A DNA stretch of 64,000 nt. Source: Schleiferia thermophila (GTDB lineage: Bacteria > Bacteroidota > Bacteroidia > Flavobacteriales > Schleiferiaceae). Under the pieces are notes generated by a model. It searched no databases, was not told where the DNA came from, and worked only from the letters and a program-made list of their open reading frames with translations. The position numbers and the translations under genes were made by a program. Of the stretch, positions 16,844 to 25,871 are shown piece after piece; within the stretch, counting starts at the first letter, position 1, and every line of letters starts with the position of its first letter. The DNA is taken from the NCBI RefSeq assembly GCF_003337435.1, contig NZ_QPJS01000004.1, forward strand, positions 114,618 to 178,617, in the 5' to 3' direction.

Positions 16844-17374
16844 CTAAAATTCTTGCTGCATTTCCTGCTTCAGATAGGCGAGTGCCTTTTTGGTAGGTAT
16901 GGACTCCATTTCCATGAAATGGTTGATAATCATTTTGCTGAATTCCAAAGCCGTGGTTTCTTCTCCAGCTTCTGAGGAGAGTTTATTGATGATGCCCACC
17001 ATGGCCGATTTAGCCGTTACAATATATTGCCATGCTTGGTCGCTCACATACATCTGCTGGCTTAGATTGTACTCGTATTCGGACTGAATGGCTTTTACCA
17101 ACAGGTGTCGGTACTGACGTGCATTGAGGTTTTTGGAGGGCAATCGCATCACAAGTTGTGTGGGTGATATTCGTTCCAGGAAAAGAGCCAGTCGCTCATA
17201 TGCCTGGAAACGCAATGGCAGAGCTATTTTACTATTTTCTTTATGAATTGAATATCGCCTTCTCTTTTCTTCATTTTCCATAAAATTAGAGAGCAGCATA
17301 TACGTGAGAATTAACATAAAACCAGAAGGCAATACATATTTCAGTATTTCCAGAATAAGTTCTGTGTTGGTCAT
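16844..17374 (-). CDS. Single-pass membrane protein of unknown function
   Basis: A 176-aa protein with one N-terminal transmembrane segment (about residues 10-29, YVLPSGFMLILTYMLLSNF). A basic cytoplasmic stretch (EEKRRRYSIHKENSK) and a helical domain rich in Leu and Glu follow (LRFQAYERLALFLERI, then QLVMRLPS). It resembles a conserved Bacteroidota family, often next to Smr or ribosome-associated genes, with no assigned role. The gap to the Smr gene is 4 nt and to oxyR 58 nt, all on the same strand. Confidence 0.75.
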   Translation of the reverse strand: MTNTELILEILKYVLPSGFMLILTYMLLSNFMENEEKRRRYSIHKENSKIALPLRFQAYERLALFLERISPTQLVMRLPSKNLNARQYRHLLVKAIQSEYEYNLSQQMYVSDQAWQYIVTAKSAMVGIINKLSSEAGEETTALEFSKMIINHFMEMESIPTKKALAYLKQEMQQEF

Positions 17375-17432
17375 TTTGTTGGCTTCTGCTGGTTGTTGTG
17401 CACAAATGTAATTCTATAAAGTCCTGGCCGAT

Positions 17433-18365
17433 TTACTTTGGCGGGATTACATTTCCCAGATTTTGCAATAGTTTTCTTGGAACAGAAGATTTCACGATTT
17501 CTTCGAGTTTTTGAATGATTTTACTTTTCAATTGATTGCGCGAATACACAAGACTAATTTCCCGTACGGGTCGAGGTTCGGCTATAAGTTTGATATTTTT
17601 TTGATTTTCGCCTTTGATTTCCAGTGCCATCAAATAGGGAATCAGTGTATTTCCAAACCCCTCGTCTACTAATTTAATTACAGTTTCAAAATTTCCGATT
17701 TCAACCATCAATCCTGATTTGGTTTGCTCTTCAGAGTCGTTGCAAATTCTTAGAACACTGTTTCGGAAACAATGACCTTCACTAAGCAACAGCAGTTTTG
17801 AGCTGTTTAGCTCTGAGGTTACTACAAACTCCTCTTTCCATAGAGGGTCAATGGGAGATATATAGGCCATAAAAGGTTCGTAAAAGAGAGGAACTTCCGT
17901 GATATTGGGTTCTTCCAGTGGGGTCGCCAGAATGCCTGCGTCCAGATAGTCGCGGTGAAGTTTATCAATGATGGTGGCCGTCTGCAGCTCTTCAACCACC
18001 AATGTGACCAGTGGAAATGTTTTTCTGAAATTTCCGATAAACCGATGGAGTAGGTATGGCGCTACAGTCGGAATGATTCCCAATCTGAATTCTCCTTCAA
18101 ATCGCTCTTTTGCATCGGCAATGATTAAGTTGATTTTATGGGCCTCTCGAAGGACGTTGCGAGCCTGATCCAATATCTTACGACCTAATTCCGTGGGGAT
18201 TATCGGTTTTTTTGACCGATCGAAAAGCACCACCCCCAGGTCATCTTCCAGTTTTTGCAATTGCATGCTAAGTGTAGGCTGTGTTACATTGCAAGTCTCT
18301 GCTGCTTTGCCAAAATGTCGGTGGTCGTCTACCGCTACCGCATATTCCAGTTGAGTGATGGTCAT
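17433..18365 (-). CDS. oxyR: Peroxide-sensing LysR-type regulator OxyR
   Basis: This 310-aa protein has an N-terminal winged helix-turn-helix (QLEYAVAVDDHRHFGKAAE, then QPTLSMQLQKLEDDLG, residues 5-45) and a periplasmic-binding-like sensor domain. The two redox cysteines fall at residues 199 and 208 (EGHCFRNSVLRICND), the same numbers as the peroxide-reactive pair of E. coli OxyR. It should therefore sense hydrogen peroxide by a disulfide switch. An ATAG-N7-CTAT dyad sits 20 bp upstream of the start and touches a candidate -7 box, which suggests autoregulation. The downstream genes on this strand are not classic peroxide genes, so the main targets are probably elsewhere. Confidence 0.93.
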   Translation of the reverse strand: MTITQLEYAVAVDDHRHFGKAAETCNVTQPTLSMQLQKLEDDLGVVLFDRSKKPIIPTELGRKILDQARNVLREAHKINLIIADAKERFEGEFRLGIIPTVAPYLLHRFIGNFRKTFPLVTLVVEELQTATIIDKLHRDYLDAGILATPLEEPNITEVPLFYEPFMAYISPIDPLWKEEFVVTSELNSSKLLLLSEGHCFRNSVLRICNDSEEQTKSGLMVEIGNFETVIKLVDEGFGNTLIPYLMALEIKGENQKNIKLIAEPRPVREISLVYSRNQLKSKIIQKLEEIVKSSVPRKLLQNLGNVIPPK

Positions 18366-18925
18366 CTTAGAAATTTTGACAAATATAGTGATATTCTATT
18401 GATTCGTTAAAATAATAGAGAAAACAATAGATGTCAAAAAATTCACTTAAATATTAAGATATATTAAATTAAAAGTTAATTATATTTTATAGTTCAAATG
18501 TTTTAAAATTCTTTGTTCTGATATTGGCTTTTGATACAAACTCACATCTGCTGTCAACAGATAAATGTGCTGGTGCTGTTGTCGTTAGATATGGGATTAA
18601 AAGATTGAAAAAAGCTAAACGATGGAAAAAAGTCAAAAAATTTGAGTTTGGAAAGCTGGAATAAAATCATTTTAATGTACTCCCGATATTCAATTAGTAA
18701 CCACAACCCATAAAAAATATTCTATGAATACATCACCATATACTAGCAAAACTTTGATATTATCATAAAAAAGTCAAAAAGATGTTGATTCGAAATTTTT
18801 AAGTAATATATTGAATAATTCGAATCGAAAAAAATTGTAATTCTGTGCTTCTATTGATTAAATAATTTGCTTGCTTTGAGTATACCAAAAGAAAAGTGTA
18901 TATTATGGTTGTAAAAAAATAAATT
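18366..18925. other. AT-rich intergenic region between wecB end and oxyR start
   Basis: Apart from the oxyR control region at its left end, this stretch holds no convincing gene. A 46-codon TTG-started plus-strand ORF (18524-18664), ending in a very basic tail rich in Lys and Arg, has local coding-like composition. It lacks a promoter box or recognised homology and could be a decayed gene end. The remainder is A+T-rich with short runs of A. Confidence 0.5.
18380..18399 (-). promoter_or_regulatory. Candidate oxyR promoter -7 box with overlapping OxyR-type operator
   Basis: Minus-strand TATATTTG (18387-18380) fits TAnnTTTG. It overlaps ATAG-N7-CTAT (18385-18399), the half-site pattern known for OxyR/LysR regulators. 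A longer dyad TTTTGACA (18374-18381) and TGTCAAAA (18432-18439) brackets the site. No clear -33 TTTG is seen, which would fit an activator- or repressor-controlled promoter. Confidence 0.45.
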
Positions 18926-20011
18926 TTACATGAATTTTCTTTTAATTTTTTCTGCTATTATTTCGGTTGAGTGACCATCTCCATACAATTTTCCACTAAA
19001 ATCTCCTTCTTTGCTCATTGATTGAATATATTTTTTAAAAATTTCTTCGGCCTTGTAACCGGCCAGGTGATTGCATCCTGAGGCGACCAATTCTGTCCAT
19101 TCGGTTTGTTCTCTTAGTGTTACACAAGGTTTTGAAAAAAAGTATGCTTCTTTTTGCAATCCGCCACTGTCGGTTAGTACCAGTTTGCAATGTTCTAGCA
19201 ACACAATCATATCAAAATAACCAACTGGTTCAATGATTTTAAACTCGGGCTTTGTATTGATTTTTTGGAGATGCGCTGTAGTTCGTGGATGTAATGGAAC
19301 AACTACCAAAAGCTCCTCATTTACTGAATTCAATCCTTTTACGATCTGCTCAAGTCGGTCTATATCGTCAGTATTTTCCTGTCTGTGAATGGTTGCAAGA
19401 GCAAATTCTTTTTCTTTTAAATGAAGTTTTTCAATGATTGTAGAACTTTTTTTTGCTTTTTCAAGATAGTATAATACTGCATCGTACATTACATCACCAC
19501 AATGTATAATTTCTGTATCAAAATGCTGAAAACCCTCTCTGTAAAGATTTTCCACAGATGTAGCAGTTGGGCAGAACAACAGTGATGACAGTCGGTCTGT
19601 CAGAATTCTGTTGACTTCTTCGGGCATTTTCATGTCAAATGAGCGCAGGCCTGCCTCTACATGTATCACCGGTATGTGGAGTTTTATGGCTGCCAATGCG
19701 CCAGCAAGCGTAGAATTTGTATCGCCATAGACCAGAACTGCATTGGGTCTGTCTTGCATTAATATTTTTTCAATTTCCTCCAACATCCTGCCCGTCATAG
19801 CTCCATGGGGTAGCGAGTGAATATCGAGCTGATAATGTGGTCTGGGAATTTCCATTTCTCTAAAAAATATCTCCGACATTTTCTGATCAAAATGCTGACC
19901 TGTATGGATGATTTTTTCATATACACCGGCCGATTTTAGAGCTCTGCTTACTGCAGCAGCTTTGATAAATTGTGGTCTGGCACCAATTACAGTTGTTATG
20001 AAATTTTGCAT
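18926..20011 (-). CDS. wecB: UDP-N-acetylglucosamine 2-epimerase, non-hydrolysing
   Basis: This 361-aa enzyme converts UDP-GlcNAc to UDP-ManNAc for surface polysaccharide synthesis. Motifs are GARPQFIKAAAVSRAL at the N-terminus, HTGQHFDQKMSEIFF, YGDTNSTLAGALAA, HVEAGLRSFD, MPEEVNRILTDRLS, and the nucleotide-binding segment LTDSGGLQKEAYF near residue 285. The length matches WecB/MnaA. It follows a glycosyltransferase gene with a 16-nt overlap, so the two are co-expressed and probably serve the same glycan. No UDP-ManNAc dehydrogenase (wecC) is nearby, so ManNAc itself or a later derivative may be the unit used. Confidence 0.93.
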   Translation of the reverse strand: MQNFITTVIGARPQFIKAAAVSRALKSAGVYEKIIHTGQHFDQKMSEIFFREMEIPRPHYQLDIHSLPHGAMTGRMLEEIEKILMQDRPNAVLVYGDTNSTLAGALAAIKLHIPVIHVEAGLRSFDMKMPEEVNRILTDRLSSLLFCPTATSVENLYREGFQHFDTEIIHCGDVMYDAVLYYLEKAKKSSTIIEKLHLKEKEFALATIHRQENTDDIDRLEQIVKGLNSVNEELLVVVPLHPRTTAHLQKINTKPEFKIIEPVGYFDMIVLLEHCKLVLTDSGGLQKEAYFFSKPCVTLREQTEWTELVASGCNHLAGYKAEEIFKKYIQSMSKEGDFSGKLYGDGHSTEIIAEKIKRKFM

Positions 20012-21324
20012 TTATATATAGTGTTTTTAATGATTTTTGAAATTTCTTTTGCGAGGTTTTGTCTTGAGTATTTTTCTGTGTTCTGTACTGATGGTTGCAG
20101 CCTATTTTCTTTAAAAAGTTGATACAAGGTTTCTATCTGATGTAAGCCTTTTTCATATGCCTCGAATCCAATAGTTGTTCCCATATTTATTTCACGCAAG
20201 ATAGTATCTAAATCACCTCCTTCGGGGCCTATTGCTAAAATAAACCTTCCGGCAGCCATATATTCATAGAGTTTTCCGGTTAATATTCCTGCTGCATTCG
20301 GTGTATTATTTACAACAAGGAGATTTATTTGAGATAGTTTTTGATATTTTAAGGCTGTTTTTCGTTCTACAAATGGAATATGCTCAAGATAATTTTCCAA
20401 TCCATAAGTTTCAATACTCTCTAAAATACTTTGATCTACCTTTCCTACAAGTCTGATTTTTAAGTGAGCAGAAAATTCACCAGAGCATTCACATAATTTT
20501 TTAAGGATTTTCCACAGAATTATGGGATTTCTCGAGGGAGGTAAGGTCCCTACATGAGTTATCAGAAATTTGTCTTCTGGCTCTACTTGTATTTCTTCAA
20601 AATCCTCACCATCAAATCCATTGGTGATCACATGGATTGGTTTGTGAGTGATTTCGGAGAATTCCCTTTTCATTTGTTCTGAAACCACCAAAATGGCATC
20701 GGCATGGGTAAGTACTTTTTTCTCGAGCTTTCGATGAATGAAATCGCTGATTTTTGTGAGCTTTAATTCTTTGTAAAAATCTATATTGGTCCATGGATCC
20801 CTGAAATCTGCAATCCATGGAATATTTGTTCGTTTTTTCACACCCATTCCAATTAAATGCATGGAATGGGGAGGCCCTGTAGTGATAAGTATATCTACTG
20901 GTTTTTCCTTCAAATATTTCGTCAAAAAATTGATGGAAGGTTTTATCCAAAACGTCCGCGCATCAGGAATGAATAAATTTCCTCGGATCCATATACCAAG
21001 TTCAGATACGAAACTTCTTCTCTGACCACCTTGAGCAAAGCCAAAACCGGTTTTTTTTCTGTCCTGACCCGTAATCCACCGAAAGAACGAATGGGGCTCG
21101 ACAATTTTTCTTTTTAGGATTTCAATGCCTTCCGGTATAAGCTTTTCTGTCGAGGAGTCTTCATAGAGTACTTCAGGATTTTCAGGTGTATACACCACTG
21201 GTATCCATCCGAGCGTTTTCAAATGTCCTGTAAATCTAAGCCATCGCTGTACAGCAATTCCACCTGATGGAGGCCAGTAGTATGTGATAATCAGGATTCT
21301 TCTGGTATCGTTTTTCGTCATCAA
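19996..21324 (-). CDS. Glycosyltransferase family 4-like protein
   Basis: A 442-aa GT-B-fold transferase. The N-terminal domain opens with RRILIITYYWPPSGGIAVQRW, a common opening in Bacteroidota GT4 enzymes. ITTGPPHSMHLIG and ADFRDPWTNIDFY follow in the acceptor domain. The C-terminal donor domain has THVGTLPPSRNPIILW and TGKLYEYMAAGRFILAIGPEGGD, equivalent to the E-x7-E region. It overlaps wecB by 16 nt. The sugar donor and acceptor cannot be told from sequence; ManNAc-containing glycan assembly is a fair guess from the neighbour. Confidence 0.85.
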   Translation of the reverse strand: MMTKNDTRRILIITYYWPPSGGIAVQRWLRFTGHLKTLGWIPVVYTPENPEVLYEDSSTEKLIPEGIEILKRKIVEPHSFFRWITGQDRKKTGFGFAQGGQRRSFVSELGIWIRGNLFIPDARTFWIKPSINFLTKYLKEKPVDILITTGPPHSMHLIGMGVKKRTNIPWIADFRDPWTNIDFYKELKLTKISDFIHRKLEKKVLTHADAILVVSEQMKREFSEITHKPIHVITNGFDGEDFEEIQVEPEDKFLITHVGTLPPSRNPIILWKILKKLCECSGEFSAHLKIRLVGKVDQSILESIETYGLENYLEHIPFVERKTALKYQKLSQINLLVVNNTPNAAGILTGKLYEYMAAGRFILAIGPEGGDLDTILREINMGTTIGFEAYEKGLHQIETLYQLFKENRLQPSVQNTEKYSRQNLAKEISKIIKNTIYKCKIS

Positions 21325-21452
21325 AGATTGGGTTCTTCGAAAACCATTTGATTTAAAATCAAAGTTCTATGTCAAACTGAAATACAAAGGAATATGTATT
21401 CAAGCATGAAAGTGTGTCTGTGCACTTGGCTCTGAAACTACATTGCCAGCTT

Positions 21453-22424
21453 TTAATTGGTTTTCAATAATTCTTTAATGCCTCCAAGTGAACTCAACAC
21501 CCCGGTGGCCTCAAATGGCAGATAGACAGTTTTTGTATCCTCTCCTTTTACCATTTCTTTCAAAGTATCAATGTATTTAATGGCTACCAGGTAGTTGACC
21601 GGATCTCCTTTAGTAGTTGCGATGGCCTCTGACACCAGACGAATGGCTTCAGCTTCAGCTCGTGCTAGCTGTATTTTGGCTTCTGCCTGTCCTTGCGCTT
21701 GCAGGATGGCTGCTTGTTTCTCCCCTTCAGCACGGTTGATTTCGGCCATTTTCTGTCCTTCTGCTTCAAGTATTTGGGCGGTTTTTAACCCTTCTGCTTC
21801 CAGTATCCTTGCTCTTCTATCTCTTTCGGCGCGCATTTGCTTCTCCATCGCATCCCTGATGTCTTTCGGGGGATTGATATCTTGAAGTTCCACACGATTT
21901 ACCTTCACGCCCCATTTGTTGGTGGCATCATCCAGTATACCGCGAAGTTTTGAATTGATGGTATCGCGTGAGGAGAGGGTTTCGTCCAGATCCATTTCAC
22001 CAATCACATTTCGAAGGGTAGTTTGTGTGAGCTTTTCAATGGCTTGAGGAAGGTTTTCTATTTCGTACAAAGCTTTTTCAGGTTCGATGATTTGAAAATA
22101 CAATAATGCATTGATTTCCGTGACTACATTATCACGCGTTATCACATTCTGTTTTGGGAAATCAAAAACCGCTTCTCTCAGATCAATTCTTGGATTTTGC
22201 TTATAAACCGATATGGTTTCACCTCGTGGTCCGACCATACTGTATCTCCAGCTAATGGGACGGGGCTGGTCTATAAAAGGCACTATGATGTTGATACCAG
22301 AATTCAGCGTTTTATGATATTTTCCAAATCGCTCAATGACCATCGTTTCGCTTTGTCTTACAATGATTAGACCTTTGATGGCAATAAAAACCACCAGAAC
22401 AGCCAGAAAGATGAGTACGTACAT
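21453..22424 (-). CDS. SPFH/stomatin-type membrane scaffold protein
   Basis: A 323-aa protein with one N-terminal membrane segment (residues 1-20), then an SPFH/band-7 domain (SETMVIERFGKYHKTLNSGI, then the VITRDNVVTEINALLYFQI region). An Ala/Glu/Gln-rich coiled coil with repeated EAEG units follows (about residues 215-270). Slipin/QmcA-type proteins form large membrane rings that organise lipid microdomains and proteases. The usual partner NfeD/ClpP-like gene is not adjacent. A divergently transcribed glycosyltransferase lies on the other side. Confidence 0.92.
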   Translation of the reverse strand: MYVLIFLAVLVVFIAIKGLIIVRQSETMVIERFGKYHKTLNSGINIIVPFIDQPRPISWRYSMVGPRGETISVYKQNPRIDLREAVFDFPKQNVITRDNVVTEINALLYFQIIEPEKALYEIENLPQAIEKLTQTTLRNVIGEMDLDETLSSRDTINSKLRGILDDATNKWGVKVNRVELQDINPPKDIRDAMEKQMRAERDRRARILEAEGLKTAQILEAEGQKMAEINRAEGEKQAAILQAQGQAEAKIQLARAEAEAIRLVSEAIATTKGDPVNYLVAIKYIDTLKEMVKGEDTKTVYLPFEATGVLSSLGGIKELLKTN

Positions 22425-22487
22425 AAGTTAAAGATTTTGTGCCTGCAATATAGAATTTTGCATGTATACTGGGATAACTTCATCATT

Positions 22488-22495
22488 TACATTTG
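22488..22495 (+). promoter_or_regulatory. Candidate -7 box for glycosyltransferase gene
   Basis: TACATTTG fits TAnnTTTG and lies 20 nt before the TTG start at 22515. The nearest upstream TTTG is 27 bp away, longer than usual, so the -33 element is uncertain. Confidence 0.35.
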
Positions 22496-22514
22496 CCTTT
22501 TAAGCTTTGTTTTT

Positions 22515-23594
22515 TTGAAGATATTAATTCTGATCAGAAGGGGGTATCGGAACTCTCCGGGAGGTGATGCTGTACATGCTTTAAAAACAGCTCATTATCT
22601 CCGTAAAGCTGGTATCGATGCAGAAGTTGTTGAAGCTGGTGAAAACTTAAATCTGTACAAATTTGATCTGTTGCATTTTTTCAACCTGGGTAGACCATAC
22701 GATTTGCTTCCGTACTTAAGCAAGCTAAGGGTACCATTGGTGGTTTCTTCGTTATTTGTTGATTATTTTGAATACGATGTGCGGGGCCGGAGGTGGCCTG
22801 TGAGAGATCTGCTGGCATTGCTGGGTCGAGATGGAACGGAATACATGAAAGCTATTATTAAAATGTTCCTTGGGCAAATTCCCGTCCGCAATCAACCTTA
22901 CTTAAAACTAGGCCATCGGGAATCTGTCCGAAGAATTCTTGACAACTCCCATTGTGTGATTGCAACTACCGGTAGCGAGCTGGAAAGGATATACCAATAT
23001 GCCGGAACCATTCCGTTGAATTCTGAAATCGTACCCCTGGGAATTGACCCTTTGTTTTTTTCCAGAGACTTCAGTTGGCATAAGCGCAAGGGAATCATTT
23101 CTGCCGGTCGGCTTGAAGGTTTTAAAAATATTCATTCTCTCATAAAGGCCTGCGAAACTATAGGAGCAGATTTGACGATTTCCGGACAAAAAGGAAAAAA
23201 TTCAGGGTTTTATCTGAAGTATTTGCAGCTATTGGCAGCTAATAATGTACAATTTACAGGGCATTTAAGGCCTGAAGAGCTACTGATTCAATATCTAAAA
23301 CATCGGGTACATGCTCAGCCTTCGTGGTTTGAAACTTCAGGCCTTTCATCACTTGAGGCCGCTGCTGCAGGCTGTAGGGTGGTCATTACCAACAGGGGTG
23401 ATACTGCTGAAGTGTTTGGAGTATATGCATTCTACGTCGATCCGGCAAACGTAAGCGACATTGCCAGTACTTTGCTGATAGCTCTCGAGACTCCTCCAGC
23501 ACCCGATCAAAGGGATTTTTTTTACGAAACATACAACTGGGAAAGATCAATTTCAAAATTGTCAGATATTTACCGGAAAGTGTTGAATTATTAA
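22515..23594 (+). CDS. Glycosyltransferase family 4 protein
   Basis: About 359 aa if started at the TTG at 22515, giving the typical opening MKILILIRRGYRNSPGGDA. A longer in-frame TTG at 22437 adds 26 mostly hydrophobic residues unlike the family. The GT-B donor domain shows GIISAGRLEGFKNIHSLIKA, VQFTGHLRPEELLIQYL, and HAQPSWFETSGLSSLEAAAAG with the E-x7-E motif, then VVITNRGDTAEVFG. The -7 box at 22488 supports the shorter start. The gene stands alone between the divergent SPFH gene and the converging mgtE, whose stop is 12 nt away. Substrate unknown. Confidence 0.85.
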   Translation: MKILILIRRGYRNSPGGDAVHALKTAHYLRKAGIDAEVVEAGENLNLYKFDLLHFFNLGRPYDLLPYLSKLRVPLVVSSLFVDYFEYDVRGRRWPVRDLLALLGRDGTEYMKAIIKMFLGQIPVRNQPYLKLGHRESVRRILDNSHCVIATTGSELERIYQYAGTIPLNSEIVPLGIDPLFFSRDFSWHKRKGIISAGRLEGFKNIHSLIKACETIGADLTISGQKGKNSGFYLKYLQLLAANNVQFTGHLRPEELLIQYLKHRVHAQPSWFETSGLSSLEAAAAGCRVVITNRGDTAEVFGVYAFYVDPANVSDIASTLLIALETPPAPDQRDFFYETYNWERSISKLSDIYRKVLNY

Positions 23595-23606
23595 TGACAG
23601 CACCTA

Positions 23607-24950
23607 CTACATAATCAACTTGGCTACTGAAAAATAGATAAAAAGCCCAATGACATCGTTGGTAGTAGTTACAAAAGGCCCTGTGGCAACCGCCGGGTCT
23701 ATTTTAAATTTATTGAGTGTTAATGGCACAAAAGTGCCAAACATAGCTGCAAAAACAATAACCGAAATTAAAGCAAGTGAAACAGTTATGCTCAAATTAA
23801 AGGGCTTGCCCAATGCAGCTGTAACAGCAAACATGAGTGAGGCACATACTGTGGCCGTCACAAGCCCCACGCCAAGGTCTTTTAGCAGCTTTTTGATGAT
23901 AGACTCATTAAATGAATCGTTGGCCAGCGACTGTACCACAAGTGCAGCAGACTGCACTCCCACATTGCCACCGGTAGCAGCTATTAAAGGCATAAAAGCT
24001 GCCATTTCCGGATATTGAGAAATATCAAAATAATCGACTACCCTCGAACTGATCACTCCTCCCAGCATTCCAATTAGAAGCCAGGGCAGCCTGGCACGTG
24101 AAAGGGCGAAAATAGAGTCGTCACTTTCTACATCCTGGGTCAGACCTGATGCCATCTGATAGTCGCGCTCTGCTTCTTCCTGCATCACATCCATTACATC
24201 ATCAAAGGTGATACGGCCTACCAATTTTCCATCTTTATCTACGACCGGAATCACCACCAGGTCGTACTTTCGCATCAATCGTGCGACCTCTTCTACGTGT
24301 ACATCAGTCGTGACGCTGATAACTTTGCGGTCGTACACCTCTGCTACAGGAGTTTTGGTAGATGTAGTGAGTAATTTTTTCAGCGATAGGGTCCCCAGTA
24401 GTCGGTCCTCGTCATCGACCACGTAAATGGCATGAACTTGTTCTACTTTCTCCGCCTGACGACGCATTTCGCGTAGACAGCGCATCAGTTTCCAGGAAGC
24501 ATTGACCTTTACGAGCTCTTTGGCCATAATGGAGCCTGCAGTATCCTCTTCGTAGCTGAGCAGGTCAGCAATTTCCCTGGCTTGGTCCGGGTCCTCGAGA
24601 TTTTGGAGAACTTCGTGAATTCGTTCCTGAGGTAGTTCAGAAATAATGTCGGCCGCATCGTCGCTGTCCAAATTTTCAATGACCTCCTGTGCCAGCTCCC
24701 GTACCGAGTAATCCTGAAGTAACTCTGCCCGCCTCTCCTCATCGAGATTGACGATTACTTCTGCAGCCTTTTCTTCAGGAAGGGCATAAAGCAGCAGTTT
24801 GGCATAGGGTAAGTCGAGCCTTTCAAGCAATTCGGCTATGTCCTCCGGGTGAAAATCTTCAAGTTCAGCCAGAACACTTTCTGTAGCTCTACGCTCGAGA
24901 AATTCAGCAATACGGTCTACAGTGGTCTGATTAAGTTTTTTGGTTTGCAA
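23607..24950 (-). CDS. mgtE: Magnesium transporter MgtE
   Basis: This 447-aa Mg2+ channel has the full MgtE layout. The N-terminal helical domain spans about residues 20-130 (HPEDIAELLERLDLPYAKLL). A pair of CBS domains spans about 135-255 (VDDEDRLLGTLSLKKLL; VIPVVDKDGKLVGRITFDDV). Five C-terminal membrane segments include the pore motif region MPLIAATGGNVGVQSAAL. Cytosolic Mg2+ binding between the N and CBS domains gates the channel. The start is TTG at 24950, overlapping the rsmA 3' end by 20 nt, so the two are coupled. Confidence 0.96.
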   Translation of the reverse strand: MQTKKLNQTTVDRIAEFLERRATESVLAELEDFHPEDIAELLERLDLPYAKLLLYALPEEKAAEVIVNLDEERRAELLQDYSVRELAQEVIENLDSDDAADIISELPQERIHEVLQNLEDPDQAREIADLLSYEEDTAGSIMAKELVKVNASWKLMRCLREMRRQAEKVEQVHAIYVVDDEDRLLGTLSLKKLLTTSTKTPVAEVYDRKVISVTTDVHVEEVARLMRKYDLVVIPVVDKDGKLVGRITFDDVMDVMQEEAERDYQMASGLTQDVESDDSIFALSRARLPWLLIGMLGGVISSRVVDYFDISQYPEMAAFMPLIAATGGNVGVQSAALVVQSLANDSFNESIIKKLLKDLGVGLVTATVCASLMFAVTAALGKPFNLSITVSLALISVIVFAAMFGTFVPLTLNKFKIDPAVATGPFVTTTNDVIGLFIYFSVAKLIM

Positions 24951-25713
24951 TGCTTAATGCCTTAGTCAATTTTACAAAATCTTCTGGTGAAAGTTGTTCT
25001 GCCCGGCGCTCAAAAATAGGGTTTTCGCCTAATTCCATGGAGTAGTTCAACATTTTTAGTGCATTCCTAAGGGTCTTACGTCTTTGATTGAAAGCAGCCT
25101 TCACTATTTCTCTTACCCGAGGGAATAACCCCTCCGGACATAAAGGTGTCTCCAGCCGTTGTAATGTGATTACGCCCGAGCGCACCTTAGGAACAGGGTT
25201 GAAATTACCAGGTTCAACAGTGAATTCATAAGTAACACGATAAAATAATTGTGTCAGCACGGAGAGAATTCCATAGTCTTTTCCACCGGGCTTAGCCCCG
25301 ATGCGCAGAGCTACTTCTCTTTGAAACATACCGCCCATCCAAGGAATAAGATGTTGGTGTTCAATAATCTTAAATACTATCTGTGTAGATATATTATATG
25401 GATAATTTCCTATAATTCCATATTCCTCACCTTCGAAGAGCGTATTGAAATCAAACTTTAAAAAATCGCCTTCAATTACCGTTAGCTCCCGGAAATTCGC
25501 TCTTAAATACTGAACTGATTCGCGATCCAACTCGATAGCCTTCAGATAGAAAGAATCAGATATTAAAAAATTGGTCAGAATACCCATTCCCGGCCCGACT
25601 TCGAGCAGATTTTTGCACGGACTATTATGGGCCAGGGCTGCAATGCGCTGTGCCACAGATTTATTGGTCAGAAAGTGCTGGCCCAGAGACTTTTTTGGTC
25701 TGACGAACGACAT
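24931..25713 (-). CDS. rsmA: 16S rRNA dimethyladenosine transferase
   Basis: This 260-aa SAM-dependent enzyme dimethylates two adjacent adenines in helix 45 of 16S rRNA (KsgA). It shows KKSLGQHFLTNKSVAQRIAA at the N-terminus, the SAM motif LLEVGPGMGILTNFL, a later acidic AIELDRE, and the catalytic GNYPYNIST (usual form NLPYNIS). The ATG at 25713 (MSFVRPKKSLGQ) is preferred over an ORF start 123 nt upstream that adds an unrelated hydrophobic leader. It forms an operon with mgtE. Confidence 0.95.
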   Translation of the reverse strand: MSFVRPKKSLGQHFLTNKSVAQRIAALAHNSPCKNLLEVGPGMGILTNFLISDSFYLKAIELDRESVQYLRANFRELTVIEGDFLKFDFNTLFEGEEYGIIGNYPYNISTQIVFKIIEHQHLIPWMGGMFQREVALRIGAKPGGKDYGILSVLTQLFYRVTYEFTVEPGNFNPVPKVRSGVITLQRLETPLCPEGLFPRVREIVKAAFNQRRKTLRNALKMLNYSMELGENPIFERRAEQLSPEDFVKLTKALSIANQKT

Positions 25714-25825
25714 CTGTGCAAAGATGGACTCGAGTAGTTGATAAAAATACAAGAGATTATAAATTATATAAGTCCCTTGGATATAGTAGTAATCAACTAT
25801 AAACAAGCAATAAGAAAAAAGAAAT

Positions 25826-25856
25826 TTTGAAACCATGTACTTTTAAAGTATCTTTG
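25826..25856 (+). promoter_or_regulatory. Bacteroidota-type promoter for exported coiled-coil protein
   Basis: TTTG (25826-25829), a 19-bp spacer, then TATCTTTG (25849-25856). This is a full match to the TTTG-N19-TAnnTTTG consensus, placed 15 nt before the ATG at 25872. Confidence 0.75.
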
Positions 25857-25871
25857 TTCAAAATTCTTATT

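Noticed and set aside
18524-18664. 46-codon TTG-started ORF with a basic C-terminal tail
   Set aside because: Coding-like in tail composition, but too short, with no promoter box or recognised family; kept only as a note in the intergenic entry.
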